DNA of 64,000 nt, from positions 248,001 through 312,000 of the forward strand of contig CAWAQJ010000014.1 in NCBI GenBank assembly GCA_963784175.1, read 5' to 3'. The DNA comes from JAIBJN01 sp963784175 (GTDB lineage: Bacteria; Actinomycetota; Thermoleophilia; Gaiellales; Gaiellaceae). The notes under the pieces are model-generated. The model saw nothing but the letters and a program-made list of their open reading frames with translations, searched no databases and was not told where the DNA came from. Of this stretch, positions 16,511-23,671 are shown piece by piece (position 1 is the first letter of the stretch; each line of letters opens with the position of its first letter). Both the position numbers and the translations under genes were made by a program.

Positions 16511-17407
16511 CTAGTTCGCGAGAGTCCGGACGAACTCGCAATCCACCGCCGTGTCGCCTGGCCTCAGGATGGCGCGGTCGCGATCGTCGGCGTGCTCGCC
16601 GCAGTTGAGCGTGTCGGAGGTGTTGTCGTCGGCCGCCGCGAACAGGCGGTCGTTGCCCTCGCCTCCCGAGAGGTCGTCGGCGCCGAAGCCGGCCCAGAGC
16701 CAGTCGGCACCTGCTCCACCGTTGACGTCGTCGTCGCCGGGGCCTCCCCAGGCCCGGTCGGCGCCGCCGTCCCCGTTGAGCGTGTCGTTCCCCATCTGAC
16801 CGAAGAGGAAGTCGGTCGCACCGAGCCCGGACACGGTGTCGTTGCCGGCGCGGGCGAGGATGAAATCGCGCCGGTCCGAGCCGGTGAGCGTGTCGTCGCC
16901 CGGCGTGCCCCGCTGGAAGACCACGTGGGAGCGGCGCGCGGGCGCCGTCCTCACGCGCTCGCAATCGACCGCCACGTCCCCGACGCGGATGACCGCGACG
17001 TCGCGGCCGCCGCCGCAGTCGATCACGTCCGGCAGGTTGTCGTTCTCGCCGGCGCGGAGGATGTCATCGCCCGGCCCGCCCTCGAGCGTGTCGGCGCCCC
17101 AGCCTGCGTAGAGCAGGTCGGGCCCGTCCCCGCCCTGGAGCGTGTCGTTACCCGGGCCTCCCCACAGGAAGTCGCGCCCGTCGTCACCGCTTGCGGTGTC
17201 GTCGCCGCGCTGGCCGAAGAGGAAGTCCGAGCCGTCGTTTCCGGCCACGGCGTCATTGCCGGCGCGACCGTAGATGAAGTCGCGGTTGGGCGTGCCGGCC
17301 AGCGTGTCGTCGCCGGGCGTGCCGACGATCACCTTCGCCGACGCGGCCGGGGCGGCCGCCAGCACGAGAAGTGCCGTCGCCGAGACGAACAGGAGTGTGC
17401 GCTTCAC
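16511..17407 (-). CDS. Secreted RTX calcium-binding repeat protein 1
   Basis: 298 residues from GTG 17407, which is preferred over an upstream in-frame start because it gives a clean signal peptide (TLLFVSATALLVLAAAPAASA) behind AAGGAA. The mature protein consists of nine-residue RTX nonapeptides (GGPGNDTLQ, GGDGPDLLY, GGPGDDILR and so on) in two blocks. Each block ends with a conserved cap: IDCGGGRDVAVIR then DCERVRT, and LNCGEHADDRDRAIL then DCEFVRT. The Cys pairs presumably form disulfides. Such proteins bind calcium in parallel beta-rolls; no enzymatic domain or type I secretion partner is visible. Paralogue of the next gene. Confidence 0.88.
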   Translation of the reverse strand: MKRTLLFVSATALLVLAAAPAASAKVIVGTPGDDTLAGTPNRDFIYGRAGNDAVAGNDGSDFLFGQRGDDTASGDDGRDFLWGGPGNDTLQGGDGPDLLYAGWGADTLEGGPGDDILRAGENDNLPDVIDCGGGRDVAVIRVGDVAVDCERVRTAPARRSHVVFQRGTPGDDTLTGSDRRDFILARAGNDTVSGLGATDFLFGQMGNDTLNGDGGADRAWGGPGDDDVNGGAGADWLWAGFGADDLSGGEGNDRLFAAADDNTSDTLNCGEHADDRDRAILRPGDTAVDCEFVRTLAN

Positions 17408-17408
17408 A

Positions 17409-17453
17409 GGTGGTTCCTTTCCGAGTGGTGCCTGCACGGCAAACTGAACCACC
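17409..17453 (-). promoter_or_regulatory. Inverted repeat covering the RTX gene ribosome-binding site
   Basis: GGTGGTTC (17409-17416) and GAACCACC (17446-17453) are exact 8-bp inverted repeats 29 nt apart, with an inner GTGC-AG-GCAC hairpin. In the mRNA the 3' arm includes part of the Shine-Dalgarno region just before GTG 17407, so folding could hide the start. Regulation by this hairpin is inferred only. Confidence 0.4.
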
Positions 17454-17510
17454 GTGCTGTTCGGAACGCGTGGCCGTTCTGTTAGCGCGCAGTAAGCGTT
17501 TCTTGAGGGG

Positions 17511-18440
17511 TTAGCGACGCAGCCGAACGACGATGACCCGCTCGCACTGTCCCGGGTCCATGATCCGGTCGATCGCGCGCTTGACCACGCGGTCGTTACC
17601 GTCCCCGCAGGTGATCTCGTCGACGTAGGGATCGAGGTCGATCGTGATCAGCTCGTCGTCGTCGATCCCACCGAACAGCTGGTCGCGTCCCCAGCCGCCC
17701 CAGAGCCGGTCGTTGCCCTCGTCGCCATGGAGCAGGTCGTCGTCGAGCCCGCCGATCAGCCAGTCGCGGCCGTTGCCCCCGACGAGCATGTCGTTGCCCT
17801 CGTTGCCCCAGATGACGTCGCTGCCGGCCTGCCCGTCGAGGAAGTCGTTTCCTGCCAATCCGGCGACAAGGTGGCGAACGGTGTTGGCACAGCATCCGCT
17901 CCAGGCGTCGTCTCCCGAGCTCTGCGGGACCACAACGCCCTCGGGCATGACCCGACCCCACCGCCTGGGCGGCTTTACGACCTCGCAGCCAAAGGTTCGA
18001 TCTTTTCGGTTGACGAACACCGTGTCCCGGCCGGGACCGCAGTCGATGCTGTCGACTTGACCGTCGTCTTCGGAGACGACGATGAGGTCGTTCCCGGCGC
18101 CCGCATCGATCACGTCCTGGCCCCAACCGCCGTAAAGCTTGTCCCCGCCCTTCCCGCCGTCGAGGGTGTCCTCGAGGGCGTCGCCGAAGAGCGAATCGTT
18201 GCCGACGTCGCCCTGGAGGATGTCGGCACCGCGCTGCCCGTAGAGAAAGTCGTTGCCGCCCCGGCCCCAGACGACGTCGTTGCCGCCGCGGGCGAAGATG
18301 TCGTCGCGAACGATCGTGCCGTTGACCACGTTGGTGCCGCCCGTCCCGACGATGCGCTTCGCGGCCGCCCCGCTCGCGAGCAGCAGAACGACAGCGCATG
18401 CCAGCAGCGCAAAAATAGTCCCCTTCCCCCGGAGCCGCAT
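17511..18440 (-). CDS. Secreted RTX calcium-binding repeat protein 2
   Basis: 309 residues from ATG 18440 (a TTG four codons upstream is also possible). A signal peptide (GTIFALLACAVVLLLASGAAA) precedes RTX nonapeptides such as GGNDVVWGRGGNDFLYG, GGKGGDKLYGG and GNEGNDMLVGG. Two caps with the same pattern as its neighbour are present: IDCGPGRDTVFV then CEVV, and ITCGDGNDRVV then CERVIVV, plus an extra CC pair in the middle. It likely arose by duplication with the adjacent gene, 103 bp away; the sequences have diverged. Role unknown; a calcium-stabilised extracellular or surface protein. Confidence 0.87.
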   Translation of the reverse strand: MRLRGKGTIFALLACAVVLLLASGAAAKRIVGTGGTNVVNGTIVRDDIFARGGNDVVWGRGGNDFLYGQRGADILQGDVGNDSLFGDALEDTLDGGKGGDKLYGGWGQDVIDAGAGNDLIVVSEDDGQVDSIDCGPGRDTVFVNRKDRTFGCEVVKPPRRWGRVMPEGVVVPQSSGDDAWSGCCANTVRHLVAGLAGNDFLDGQAGSDVIWGNEGNDMLVGGNGRDWLIGGLDDDLLHGDEGNDRLWGGWGRDQLFGGIDDDELITIDLDPYVDEITCGDGNDRVVKRAIDRIMDPGQCERVIVVRLRR

Positions 18441-18511
18441 TTCAGTCCACAAGGTAGCTCTCGGGAAACCCGATTTCCAGTCTGGACCGGCCTGGTATCC
18501 CGGGTAGGGCG

Positions 18512-18517
18512 TAGGCT
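18512..18517 (+). promoter_or_regulatory. -10 hexamer for the 47-residue ORF and carboxylase
   Basis: TAGGCT ends 6 nt before ATG 18524; no ribosome-binding site is visible, so a leaderless mRNA is inferred. Confidence 0.45.
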
Positions 18518-18523
18518 ACGGCC

Positions 18524-18667
18524 ATGCACACGATCGAGCTCACAGACGAGGAGCTCCGCCTCGTCCGAGCCGCGTTGAACGCCTACCTCGAGGACTTCGG
18601 GCACGAGGAAGCCGACGTGCTCCGAGCGGTCAAGGCAGTCATCGCCAAGCTGCCCCAGCCCGCCTAG
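18524..18667 (+). CDS. Small acidic helical protein coupled to the carboxyltransferase gene
   Basis: A 47-residue ORF starting MHTIELTDEELRLVRAALN, with strong helix periodicity and a second helix near ADVLRAVKAVIAKL. Its TAG shares a base with the GTG of the next gene, so the two are translationally coupled. Actinobacterial acyl-CoA carboxylases often have a small epsilon subunit encoded beside the beta subunit. This protein could play that part, but it lies upstream and is not an obvious epsilon homologue, so the role is a hypothesis. Coding status is supported by the coupling, the clean start and the ordinary codon usage. Confidence 0.65.
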   Translation: MHTIELTDEELRLVRAALNAYLEDFGHEEADVLRAVKAVIAKLPQPA

Positions 18668-20229
18668 TGGCCGTCCTCGACTCGCGGGCGGATCGGGCGG
18701 CCGAGGACTACGCGGCCAACCGCGGGCGCATGGATGCGCTCGTGGCCGAATTACGCGAGCGCACGGCGCAGGTGGCGGCGGAGCGCCCTCCGGAGGCCGT
18801 CGAGAAGCACGTCGCGCGCGGCAAGCTCCTCGCCCGCGAACGCGTCGAGCGGCTCGTCGATCCGGGCTCGGCCTTCCTCGAGCTGAACGCCCTGGCGGCC
18901 TGGGACGTCTACGAAGGCGACGCCCCCGGCGCCGGGATGATCGCGGGAATCGGCGTCGTCGAGGGCACGGAGTGCGTGATCGTCGCCAACGACGCCACCG
19001 TGAAGGGCGGCACCTACTACCCCCTGACCGTGAAGAAGCACCTACGCGCCCAGGAGGTCGCCCGGCAGAACCACCTGCCGTGCATCTACCTCGTCGACTC
19101 GGGCGGGGCGTTCCTGCCCATGCAGGACGAGGTCTTTCCCGACCGCGAGCACTTCGGCCGCATCTTCTTCAACCAGGCGACCATGTCGGCTCTCGGGATC
19201 CCGCAAATCGCCGTTGTCATGGGCTCGTGCACCGCGGGCGGCGCGTACGTGCCGGCGATGAGCGACGAGACCGTGATCGTGCGGGGAACGGGGACGATCT
19301 TCCTGGGAGGCCCGCCGCTCGTGAAGGCGGCAACGGGTGAGGAGGTGAGCGCGGAGGAGCTCGGCGGCGCCGACGTCCACTCGCGTGTCTCCGGCGTCAC
19401 CGACCACTACGCGGTGAGCGACGAGCATGCCCTTGCGCTCGCGCGTCAGATCGTGCGGAACCTGCACCGCCGCAAGCCCGAGCCGCCGTGGGACGTGCTC
19501 CCGGCGGAGGAGCCGCTCTACGACCCCGACGAGCTGTACGGGATCGTCCCCACCGACTACGCGAAGGGGTACGACGTCCGCGAGCTGATCGCGCGCCTCG
19601 TGGACGGCAGCCGGCTGCACGAGTTCAAGCAGCTCTACGGGGAGACGCTCGTCTGCGGCTTCGCCCGCATCGAGGGCTATCCGGTGGCGATCCTCGCCAA
19701 CAACGGCGTGCTCTTCTCCGAGTCCGCACTCAAGGGCGCCCACTTCGTCGAGCTCGCGTGCAAGCGGCGCGTCCCGCTCCTCTTCCTCCAGAACATCACC
19801 GGCTTCATGGTCGGCAAGGAGTACGAGGCGGGCGGGATCGCCAAGGACGGCGCGAAGCTCGTCACCGCCGTCGCGTGCGCGCAGGTGCCGAAGTTCACCG
19901 TCATCGTCGGCGGCTCCTTCGGGGCCGGCAACTACGGAATGTGCGGGCGCGCCTACTCCCCTCGCCAGCTGTGGATGTGGCCGAACGCGCGCATCTCGGT
20001 GATGGGGGGCGAGCAGGCCGCGAACGTCCTCTCGACGGTCGGGCGCGCGGATCCCGACGAGATCCGCGCGAAGTACGAGCGCGAGGGAAACCCGTACTAC
20101 TCGACCGCGCGTCTCTGGGACGACGGGATCGTCGACCCGGTCGACACCCGCAAGGTGATCGCGCTCGGTATATCGGCGGCCCTCAACGCCCCGATTCCCG
20201 AGACCACCTTCGGGATCTTCCGGATGTAG
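18667..20229 (+). CDS. Acyl-CoA carboxylase carboxyltransferase (beta) subunit, methylcrotonyl-CoA type
   Basis: 520 residues, two crotonase-like halves of a biotin-dependent carboxyltransferase. Segments such as KGGTYYPLTVKKHLRAQE, FLPMQDEVFPDREHFGRIF and GGAYVPAMSDE are characteristic of the 3-methylcrotonyl-CoA carboxylase beta chain (leucine breakdown) more than of propionyl-CoA carboxylase. The C-terminal half has NNGVLFSESALKGAHF, the GFMVGKEYEAGGIAKDGAK region (in part) and GSFGAGNYGMCGRAY. GTG 18667 overlaps the small upstream ORF. The biotin-carrying partner is at 24379-26001 and a matching hydratase at 22760-23539. Substrate preference is inferred. Confidence 0.92.
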   Translation: MAVLDSRADRAAEDYAANRGRMDALVAELRERTAQVAAERPPEAVEKHVARGKLLARERVERLVDPGSAFLELNALAAWDVYEGDAPGAGMIAGIGVVEGTECVIVANDATVKGGTYYPLTVKKHLRAQEVARQNHLPCIYLVDSGGAFLPMQDEVFPDREHFGRIFFNQATMSALGIPQIAVVMGSCTAGGAYVPAMSDETVIVRGTGTIFLGGPPLVKAATGEEVSAEELGGADVHSRVSGVTDHYAVSDEHALALARQIVRNLHRRKPEPPWDVLPAEEPLYDPDELYGIVPTDYAKGYDVRELIARLVDGSRLHEFKQLYGETLVCGFARIEGYPVAILANNGVLFSESALKGAHFVELACKRRVPLLFLQNITGFMVGKEYEAGGIAKDGAKLVTAVACAQVPKFTVIVGGSFGAGNYGMCGRAYSPRQLWMWPNARISVMGGEQAANVLSTVGRADPDEIRAKYEREGNPYYSTARLWDDGIVDPVDTRKVIALGISAALNAPIPETTFGIFRM

Positions 20230-21212
20230 CGCGTCGCGCGCTCGGGCACTGCCTGCACCGTAGTCAGCGCACGTGCGACTTGACGCTGCGCGCTGGTCGA
20301 GATCCCGTTCAGCCCGGTCGCGAGCTCGCCGGCCGTCTCCGCGAGCCGACCGCCCTGTCCGGCAGGAGCCTTCTCGGGCGTGCGCCGACTCGTCGGTGCC
20401 CGCTTTCGGTCCGGGCGGGCTCGGGTCGCCGGGTTCTCCCCGCCGGCGGCGACCTTCGAGGTCACCGGCTGGGCGGAGGCGGAAACGGCCGCCCCGGCCC
20501 GGGCTGCGCCGGAGCCTTCCAGGGGCACCAGGCCCTGCTGGATTCCGACGCCCGTTCCGAGCACGACGGCCGACACGGCCCCCGCGACCTTGACAGATGC
20601 ACCGCGCCCGGAGAGCCAGCCGAGGATCGATGCGTACCCGTCCCACCCGATCGGCCACGTGAGCAGGCCGCCGAGCACGCGGGTCTTCGTGCGCGGCGCG
20701 TCGTCGACGAGCTCGATCCTGAGCGCGCGGCGCGCGCGGAAGAGGAGCGTCTCCACCGCCGGCACGGACATGTCCATGGCGGCGGCGATCTCGACATACG
20801 AGCGCCCGCCGATCTCGCGGAGCACGAGAGCCTCGCGCTGAGCGGGGCGAAGCCGCTCCAGGGCGATCCGGATGTCGTCGGCCGACGGCCCCTCCCGGTC
20901 CGGCGCAGCGAGGTACTCCGCGTCCAACTCGACCTCGGAGTGACGGCCGGCACGGGTGCGGTACCTCCGGCGAGCGGCGTTCTGGGCGATGGTCAGCAGC
21001 CAGGCCTCCGGCCGCTCGGGCTTGTCCCCGCGCCGCAGCGCCCGGAAGGCGTCGAGGAACGCCGTCTGGGTGATGTCTTCGGCCTCGTCCGGGTCCCGCA
21101 CGTCCCGCAGGACGAAGCGGTACACGTCCCTCTTATGGCTGGCGTACAACCGCTCGAGGTCGCGCCCAGCCTTCATCTCCGCCGCAACTGTCCGCATTGC
21201 TACCACGGTCAC
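20097..21212 (-). CDS. ECF-type RNA polymerase sigma factor with C-terminal extension
   Basis: 371 residues as read. Residues about 15-180 are a sigma-70 ECF factor: region 2 (LYASHKRDVYRFVLRDVRD, EDITQTAFLDAFRALRRG, RPEAWLLTIAQNAARRRY) and region 4 (ALERLRPAQREALVLREIGG, SYVEIAAAMDMSVPAVETLLFRARR, quoted in parts). After it come a hydrophobic stretch (KVAGAVSAVVLGTGVGIQQG), an Ala/Pro/Arg-rich linker and a basic tail. The last 133 bp run antisense through the end of the carboxyltransferase gene, which is odd and may reflect a frameshift that hid an earlier stop. Start GTG 21212 or ATG 21197. The extension could act as a built-in membrane regulator. Confidence 0.8.
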   Translation of the reverse strand: MTVVAMRTVAAEMKAGRDLERLYASHKRDVYRFVLRDVRDPDEAEDITQTAFLDAFRALRRGDKPERPEAWLLTIAQNAARRRYRTRAGRHSEVELDAEYLAAPDREGPSADDIRIALERLRPAQREALVLREIGGRSYVEIAAAMDMSVPAVETLLFRARRALRIELVDDAPRTKTRVLGGLLTWPIGWDGYASILGWLSGRGASVKVAGAVSAVVLGTGVGIQQGLVPLEGSGAARAGAAVSASAQPVTSKVAAGGENPATRARPDRKRAPTSRRTPEKAPAGQGGRLAETAGELATGLNGISTSAQRQVARALTTVQAVPERATRYIRKIPKVVSGIGALRAADIPSAITLRVSTGSTIPSSQRRAVE

Positions 21213-21291
21213 CTACCCGGGACAGCCCGAATTTGCACATCGGACGCAAGTTCCTGGGCTCCCGCGGACTCTTCCTCGTGGGGGGACAGAC

Positions 21292-21325
21292 AACGCCCGC
21301 CGGATCTGCGGCCCCGGCGGGCGTT
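21292..21325 (+). repeat. Perfect 12-bp hairpin upstream of the cupin gene
   Basis: AACGCCCGCCGG (21292-21303) and CCGGCGGGCGTT (21314-21325) are exact inverted repeats with a 10-nt loop, followed on the plus strand by CCCTTT. It lies between the divergent sigma and cupin starts, just upstream of the cupin -10 box. It could be an operator or a transcript-blocking hairpin; nothing decides between these. Confidence 0.5.
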
Positions 21326-21339
21326 CCCTTTACCGGCAC

Positions 21340-21345
21340 TAAACT
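21340..21345 (+). promoter_or_regulatory. -10 hexamer for the cupin gene
   Basis: TAAACT ends 6 nt before ATG 21352, the usual leaderless spacing in this window. Confidence 0.45.
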
Positions 21346-21351
21346 TCGTCC

Positions 21352-21702
21352 ATGCCGTACGTGGTCGTGGACGGAAAGGACGTCGAGCCGGGCTACGGCG
21401 GAGTCTTCAAGCAGATCCGCCAGCGCCTCGGCGTGAACGCGTTCGGCATCAACCAGGTCGATCTTCCTCCCGGCGCCGAGGGCAGGGAACACGACCACGC
21501 GGAGTCCGGCCAGGAGGAGGTCTATCTCGTCCTGCGCGGCAGCGGCGTGATGCGGGTCGACGGCGACGAGGTGCCGCTCGAACCGGGCCGGTACATTTTC
21601 GTCGCGGCGGCGAGCGCCCGCCAGCCGGTTGCCGGCCCCGAGGGCCTCTCGTGGGTCGTGGTCGGCGCCCCGCCCCAGGAGGGCTGGGAGCCGCAGCTCT
21701 AG
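21352..21702 (+). CDS. Small cupin-domain protein
   Basis: 116 residues forming one cupin_2 barrel. The first cupin motif reads GREHDHAESGQEEVYLVLRGSG (quoted in part: HDHAESGQEEVYLVL) with His/His/Glu metal ligands; the second is PGRYIFVAAASARQPVAG, which lacks the usual final His. The missing fourth ligand suggests a binding protein or an unusual metal site instead of a standard oxygenase. The gene is monocistronic, divergent from the sigma factor and followed by a palindromic repeat. Substrate unknown. Confidence 0.82.
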   Translation: MPYVVVDGKDVEPGYGGVFKQIRQRLGVNAFGINQVDLPPGAEGREHDHAESGQEEVYLVLRGSGVMRVDGDEVPLEPGRYIFVAAASARQPVAGPEGLSWVVVGAPPQEGWEPQL

Positions 21703-21740
21703 GCCTTCTCGCGCCGGACGAGGTGTCCGCGTCGCGCTGC

Positions 21741-21824
21741 GGCACGCTCTCGGCACGTTGTGTCACCCACCGGTGCGCTTTTCGCCGCTAGCGTCCAAAG
21801 CGGGTGGTGGCCCGGGGTGGCCCC
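21741..21824 (+). repeat. Structured intergenic repeat, family 2, copy A
   Basis: Starts GGCACGCTC and has a core at 21773-21824 (GTGCGCTTTTCG ... AAAGCGGGTGG ... GGGGTGGCCCC). The core closely matches 55570-55619 in copy B. CGCTTT (21776-21781) pairs with AAAGCG, and CCACC pairs with GGTGG around it, so it can fold as a hairpin. It lies between convergent genes, about 28 bp past the stop of the DapA-like gene. Confidence 0.55.
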
Positions 21825-21851
21825 GACGGGAGCCGGCGAATTCGGCCGGGT

Positions 21852-22734
21852 CTAGTGGACCGCGCGGTCGCCGCTTGGCTGGCCGAGCCACTCGGGCACG
21901 AGCGTGTCGAGCCGGTCGCGCTCGGCGTCCGTGAGGCCGCGAAGCGGCGGGCGGACGTCCTCGCGGACGGGGACCCCGCGGAGGGCGAGAATGCGCTTGA
22001 GCGCGGCGTGCCGCGGGAAGGCCTCCAGACCCTCCCGGAGCTCGCCCAGACGGGCGCTGCGCTCCGGGCTCGGCTCGCGCACGGCGGCGGCGACGAGCTC
22101 GGGAAACGCTGACGCGAGCGCCGAGACCGAGCCGCTCGCGCCCTGCCGCATGCCCGCGCCGATCAGGCTTTCCGCGCCGATGAAGATGTCGAGCCCCTCG
22201 ATCAGGTACGGCTCGACGGCCTCGAACGGGGCGTCGGAGACCTTCATCCCCGCGAGGTTCGGGGCGGCGTCGCGCAGCCGCTCGACGACGCTCACGGGGA
22301 CGGCGTATCCGCTCACCTTGGCGAACTCGTAGATGTAGAACGGCGTCGGCGCGCAGGCGCTCGCTGCCGCGGCCAGGTGCGCGAAGAGCGACTCGTCGTC
22401 GAGCTGGAAGTACGGCGGCGCGATGACGGCAACGGCGTCCGCTCCCTCCGCGGCGGCGTGCTCGGCCAGCGCGAGCGTGTCGGCCGTCGTCTGCGCACCG
22501 CAATGGACGGCGACGTCGAGCTTTCCGTCGCACGCGGCGAGGAAGAGATCGGTGACGCGCTTCCGCTCCGCCAAAGAGAGGAGGATCCCCTCGCCGGTCG
22601 TCCCCATGGCCAGGATCCCGTCGAGACCGTGCGCCGGCGAAGAAGTCGACGAGCGGCTCGAACGCATCCTCGTCGAGGGTCGCCCCACCGTCGCGGAACG
22701 GTGTCACGGCGGCGGCCAGCGTGCCCTTGATCAC
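21852..22734 (-). CDS. DapA/NAL-family aldolase or lyase, frameshifted
   Basis: A roughly 293-residue TIM barrel of the dihydrodipicolinate synthase / N-acetylneuraminate lyase family. The N-terminal 36 residues (VIKGTLAAAVTPFRDGGATL and on) are in one frame; from HGLDGILAMGTTGEG onward the gene is in another, so an indel lies near 22629-22636. The active site looks kept: GTTGEG phosphate loop, Tyr in FYIYEFAK and Schiff-base Lys in LAGMKVSD. YIYEFAK replaces the YNIP of true DapA, so a sugar-acid or other keto-acid substrate is more likely than lysine synthesis. GTG 22734 is supported by TAAGGT 7 nt upstream, in a divergent promoter shared with the hydratase. Confidence 0.85.
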
Positions 22735-22741
22735 GGCACGA

Positions 22742-22751
22742 ACCTTATGCT
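22742..22751. promoter_or_regulatory. Overlapping divergent leaderless promoters
   Basis: ACCTTA at 22742-22747 reads TAAGGT on the minus strand, 7 nt before GTG 22734. TATGCT at 22746-22751 on the plus strand lies 8 nt before ATG 22760. The two -10 boxes overlap by 2 bp, so the polymerases should compete. Confidence 0.55.
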
Positions 22752-22759
22752 CTCGCACG

Positions 22760-23539
22760 ATGAGCGCGCTGAGGATCGAGCGGGACGGAGGCGTCCTGCG
22801 CGTCACGATCGCGAAGGCCGAGCGACGCAACGCCTTCGACGCGGCCCTGATCGCCGAGCTGACCGAGGCGTTCGCCGACGTGGGCGACGCGCGCGTGGTC
22901 GTGCTCGCGGGGGACGGCCCGAGCTTCTGCGCCGGGGCGGACGTCGACTGGCAGCGGGCGTCGATCGATCTCACCTACGACGAGAACGTCGAGGACGCGA
23001 TGCGGCTCTACCGGATGATGGAGACGATCGACGAGTGCCCGGCCCCGGTGGTTGCGCGCGTCCAGGGCTTCGCGCTCGGCGGGGGCTCCGGCCTCGTGGC
23101 CTGTGCCGACATCGTCGTCGCCGCGCCGGATGCAACCTTCGGCTTCACGGAGGTCCGCCTCGGCATCGTGCCCGGGGTGATCTCGCCGTTCGTCCTGGCC
23201 CGCATCGGCGGCGGGGCGGCGAGGCGCTACTTCCTGACCGGGGAGCGCTTCGGCGCCGACGCCGCGCTGCGGATCGGCCTCGTCCACGAGGTCGCCGACG
23301 ACCTCGACGCCGCGGTCGAGCAGGTGGTCGGTCACATCCTCGCCGCCGGCCCCGAGGCCGCCCGCGCGGCGAAGCGCCTCGTCCGTGAGCGGCCGGCCGG
23401 GGAGGCGACCGCGCAGCTGGCGGCGCGCCTGCGGACGAGCCCCGAGGGACAGGAAGGCCTGCGCGCGTTCCTGGAGAAGCGCCCTGCGACCCTCTCTGAC
23501 GGCGGCTCGTGGGGGATCTTCTCCGGCGGCGCCGGGTAG
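22760..23539 (+). CDS. Enoyl-CoA hydratase/isomerase family protein (methylglutaconyl-CoA hydratase-like)
   Basis: 259-residue crotonase. It shows the oxyanion-hole strand GDGPSFCAGADVDWQR, ARVQGFALGGGSGLVACAD and the catalytic Glu region FGFTEVRLGIVPGVISPFV. ISPFVLARIG next to the glutamate and linkage to a methylcrotonyl-type carboxylase suggest 3-methylglutaconyl-CoA hydratase (leucine pathway), but short enoyl-CoA hydratases look similar. ATG 22760 follows TATGCT by 8 nt. Only 25 bp separate it from the divergent DapA-family start. Confidence 0.9.
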   Translation: MSALRIERDGGVLRVTIAKAERRNAFDAALIAELTEAFADVGDARVVVLAGDGPSFCAGADVDWQRASIDLTYDENVEDAMRLYRMMETIDECPAPVVARVQGFALGGGSGLVACADIVVAAPDATFGFTEVRLGIVPGVISPFVLARIGGGAARRYFLTGERFGADAALRIGLVHEVADDLDAAVEQVVGHILAAGPEAARAAKRLVRERPAGEATAQLAARLRTSPEGQEGLRAFLEKRPATLSDGGSWGIFSGGAG

Positions 23540-23548
23540 GCGGGCGCT

Positions 23549-23671
23549 CTACCCGCTCCCGCTCCCGCCGGCGCCCGTGCCCCAGGTGAGGAGTACCACC
23601 AGGGCCACGAGCGCCACGAGGCAGAGCACCACGGCGATCAGAACGCGCCGGGCGAGCCGCCTAGTTCCCAT
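23549..23671 (-). CDS. Tiny single-span membrane protein
   Basis: 40 residues: a basic N-terminus (MGTRRLARR), one hydrophobic helix (VLIAVVLCLVALVALVVLLT) and a Gly/Ser tail. ATG 23671 lies inside the last codons of the upstream secreted-protein gene (11-bp overlap), suggesting translational coupling. The charge pattern predicts N-in topology. No family is recognised; without the overlap and helix it would be too short to propose. Confidence 0.5.
   Translation of the reverse strand: MGTRRLARRVLIAVVLCLVALVALVVLLTWGTGAGGSGSG

Noticed and set aside
16511..18440. Short tandem repeats that might be a CRISPR array or satellite
   Set aside because: The periodicity is the coding nonapeptide of RTX repeats; there are no identical direct repeats with unique spacers.
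19042..20658. A 538-codon open frame on the minus strand
   Set aside because: Antisense shadow of the carboxyltransferase; the sigma-factor frame explains the part beyond 20229.
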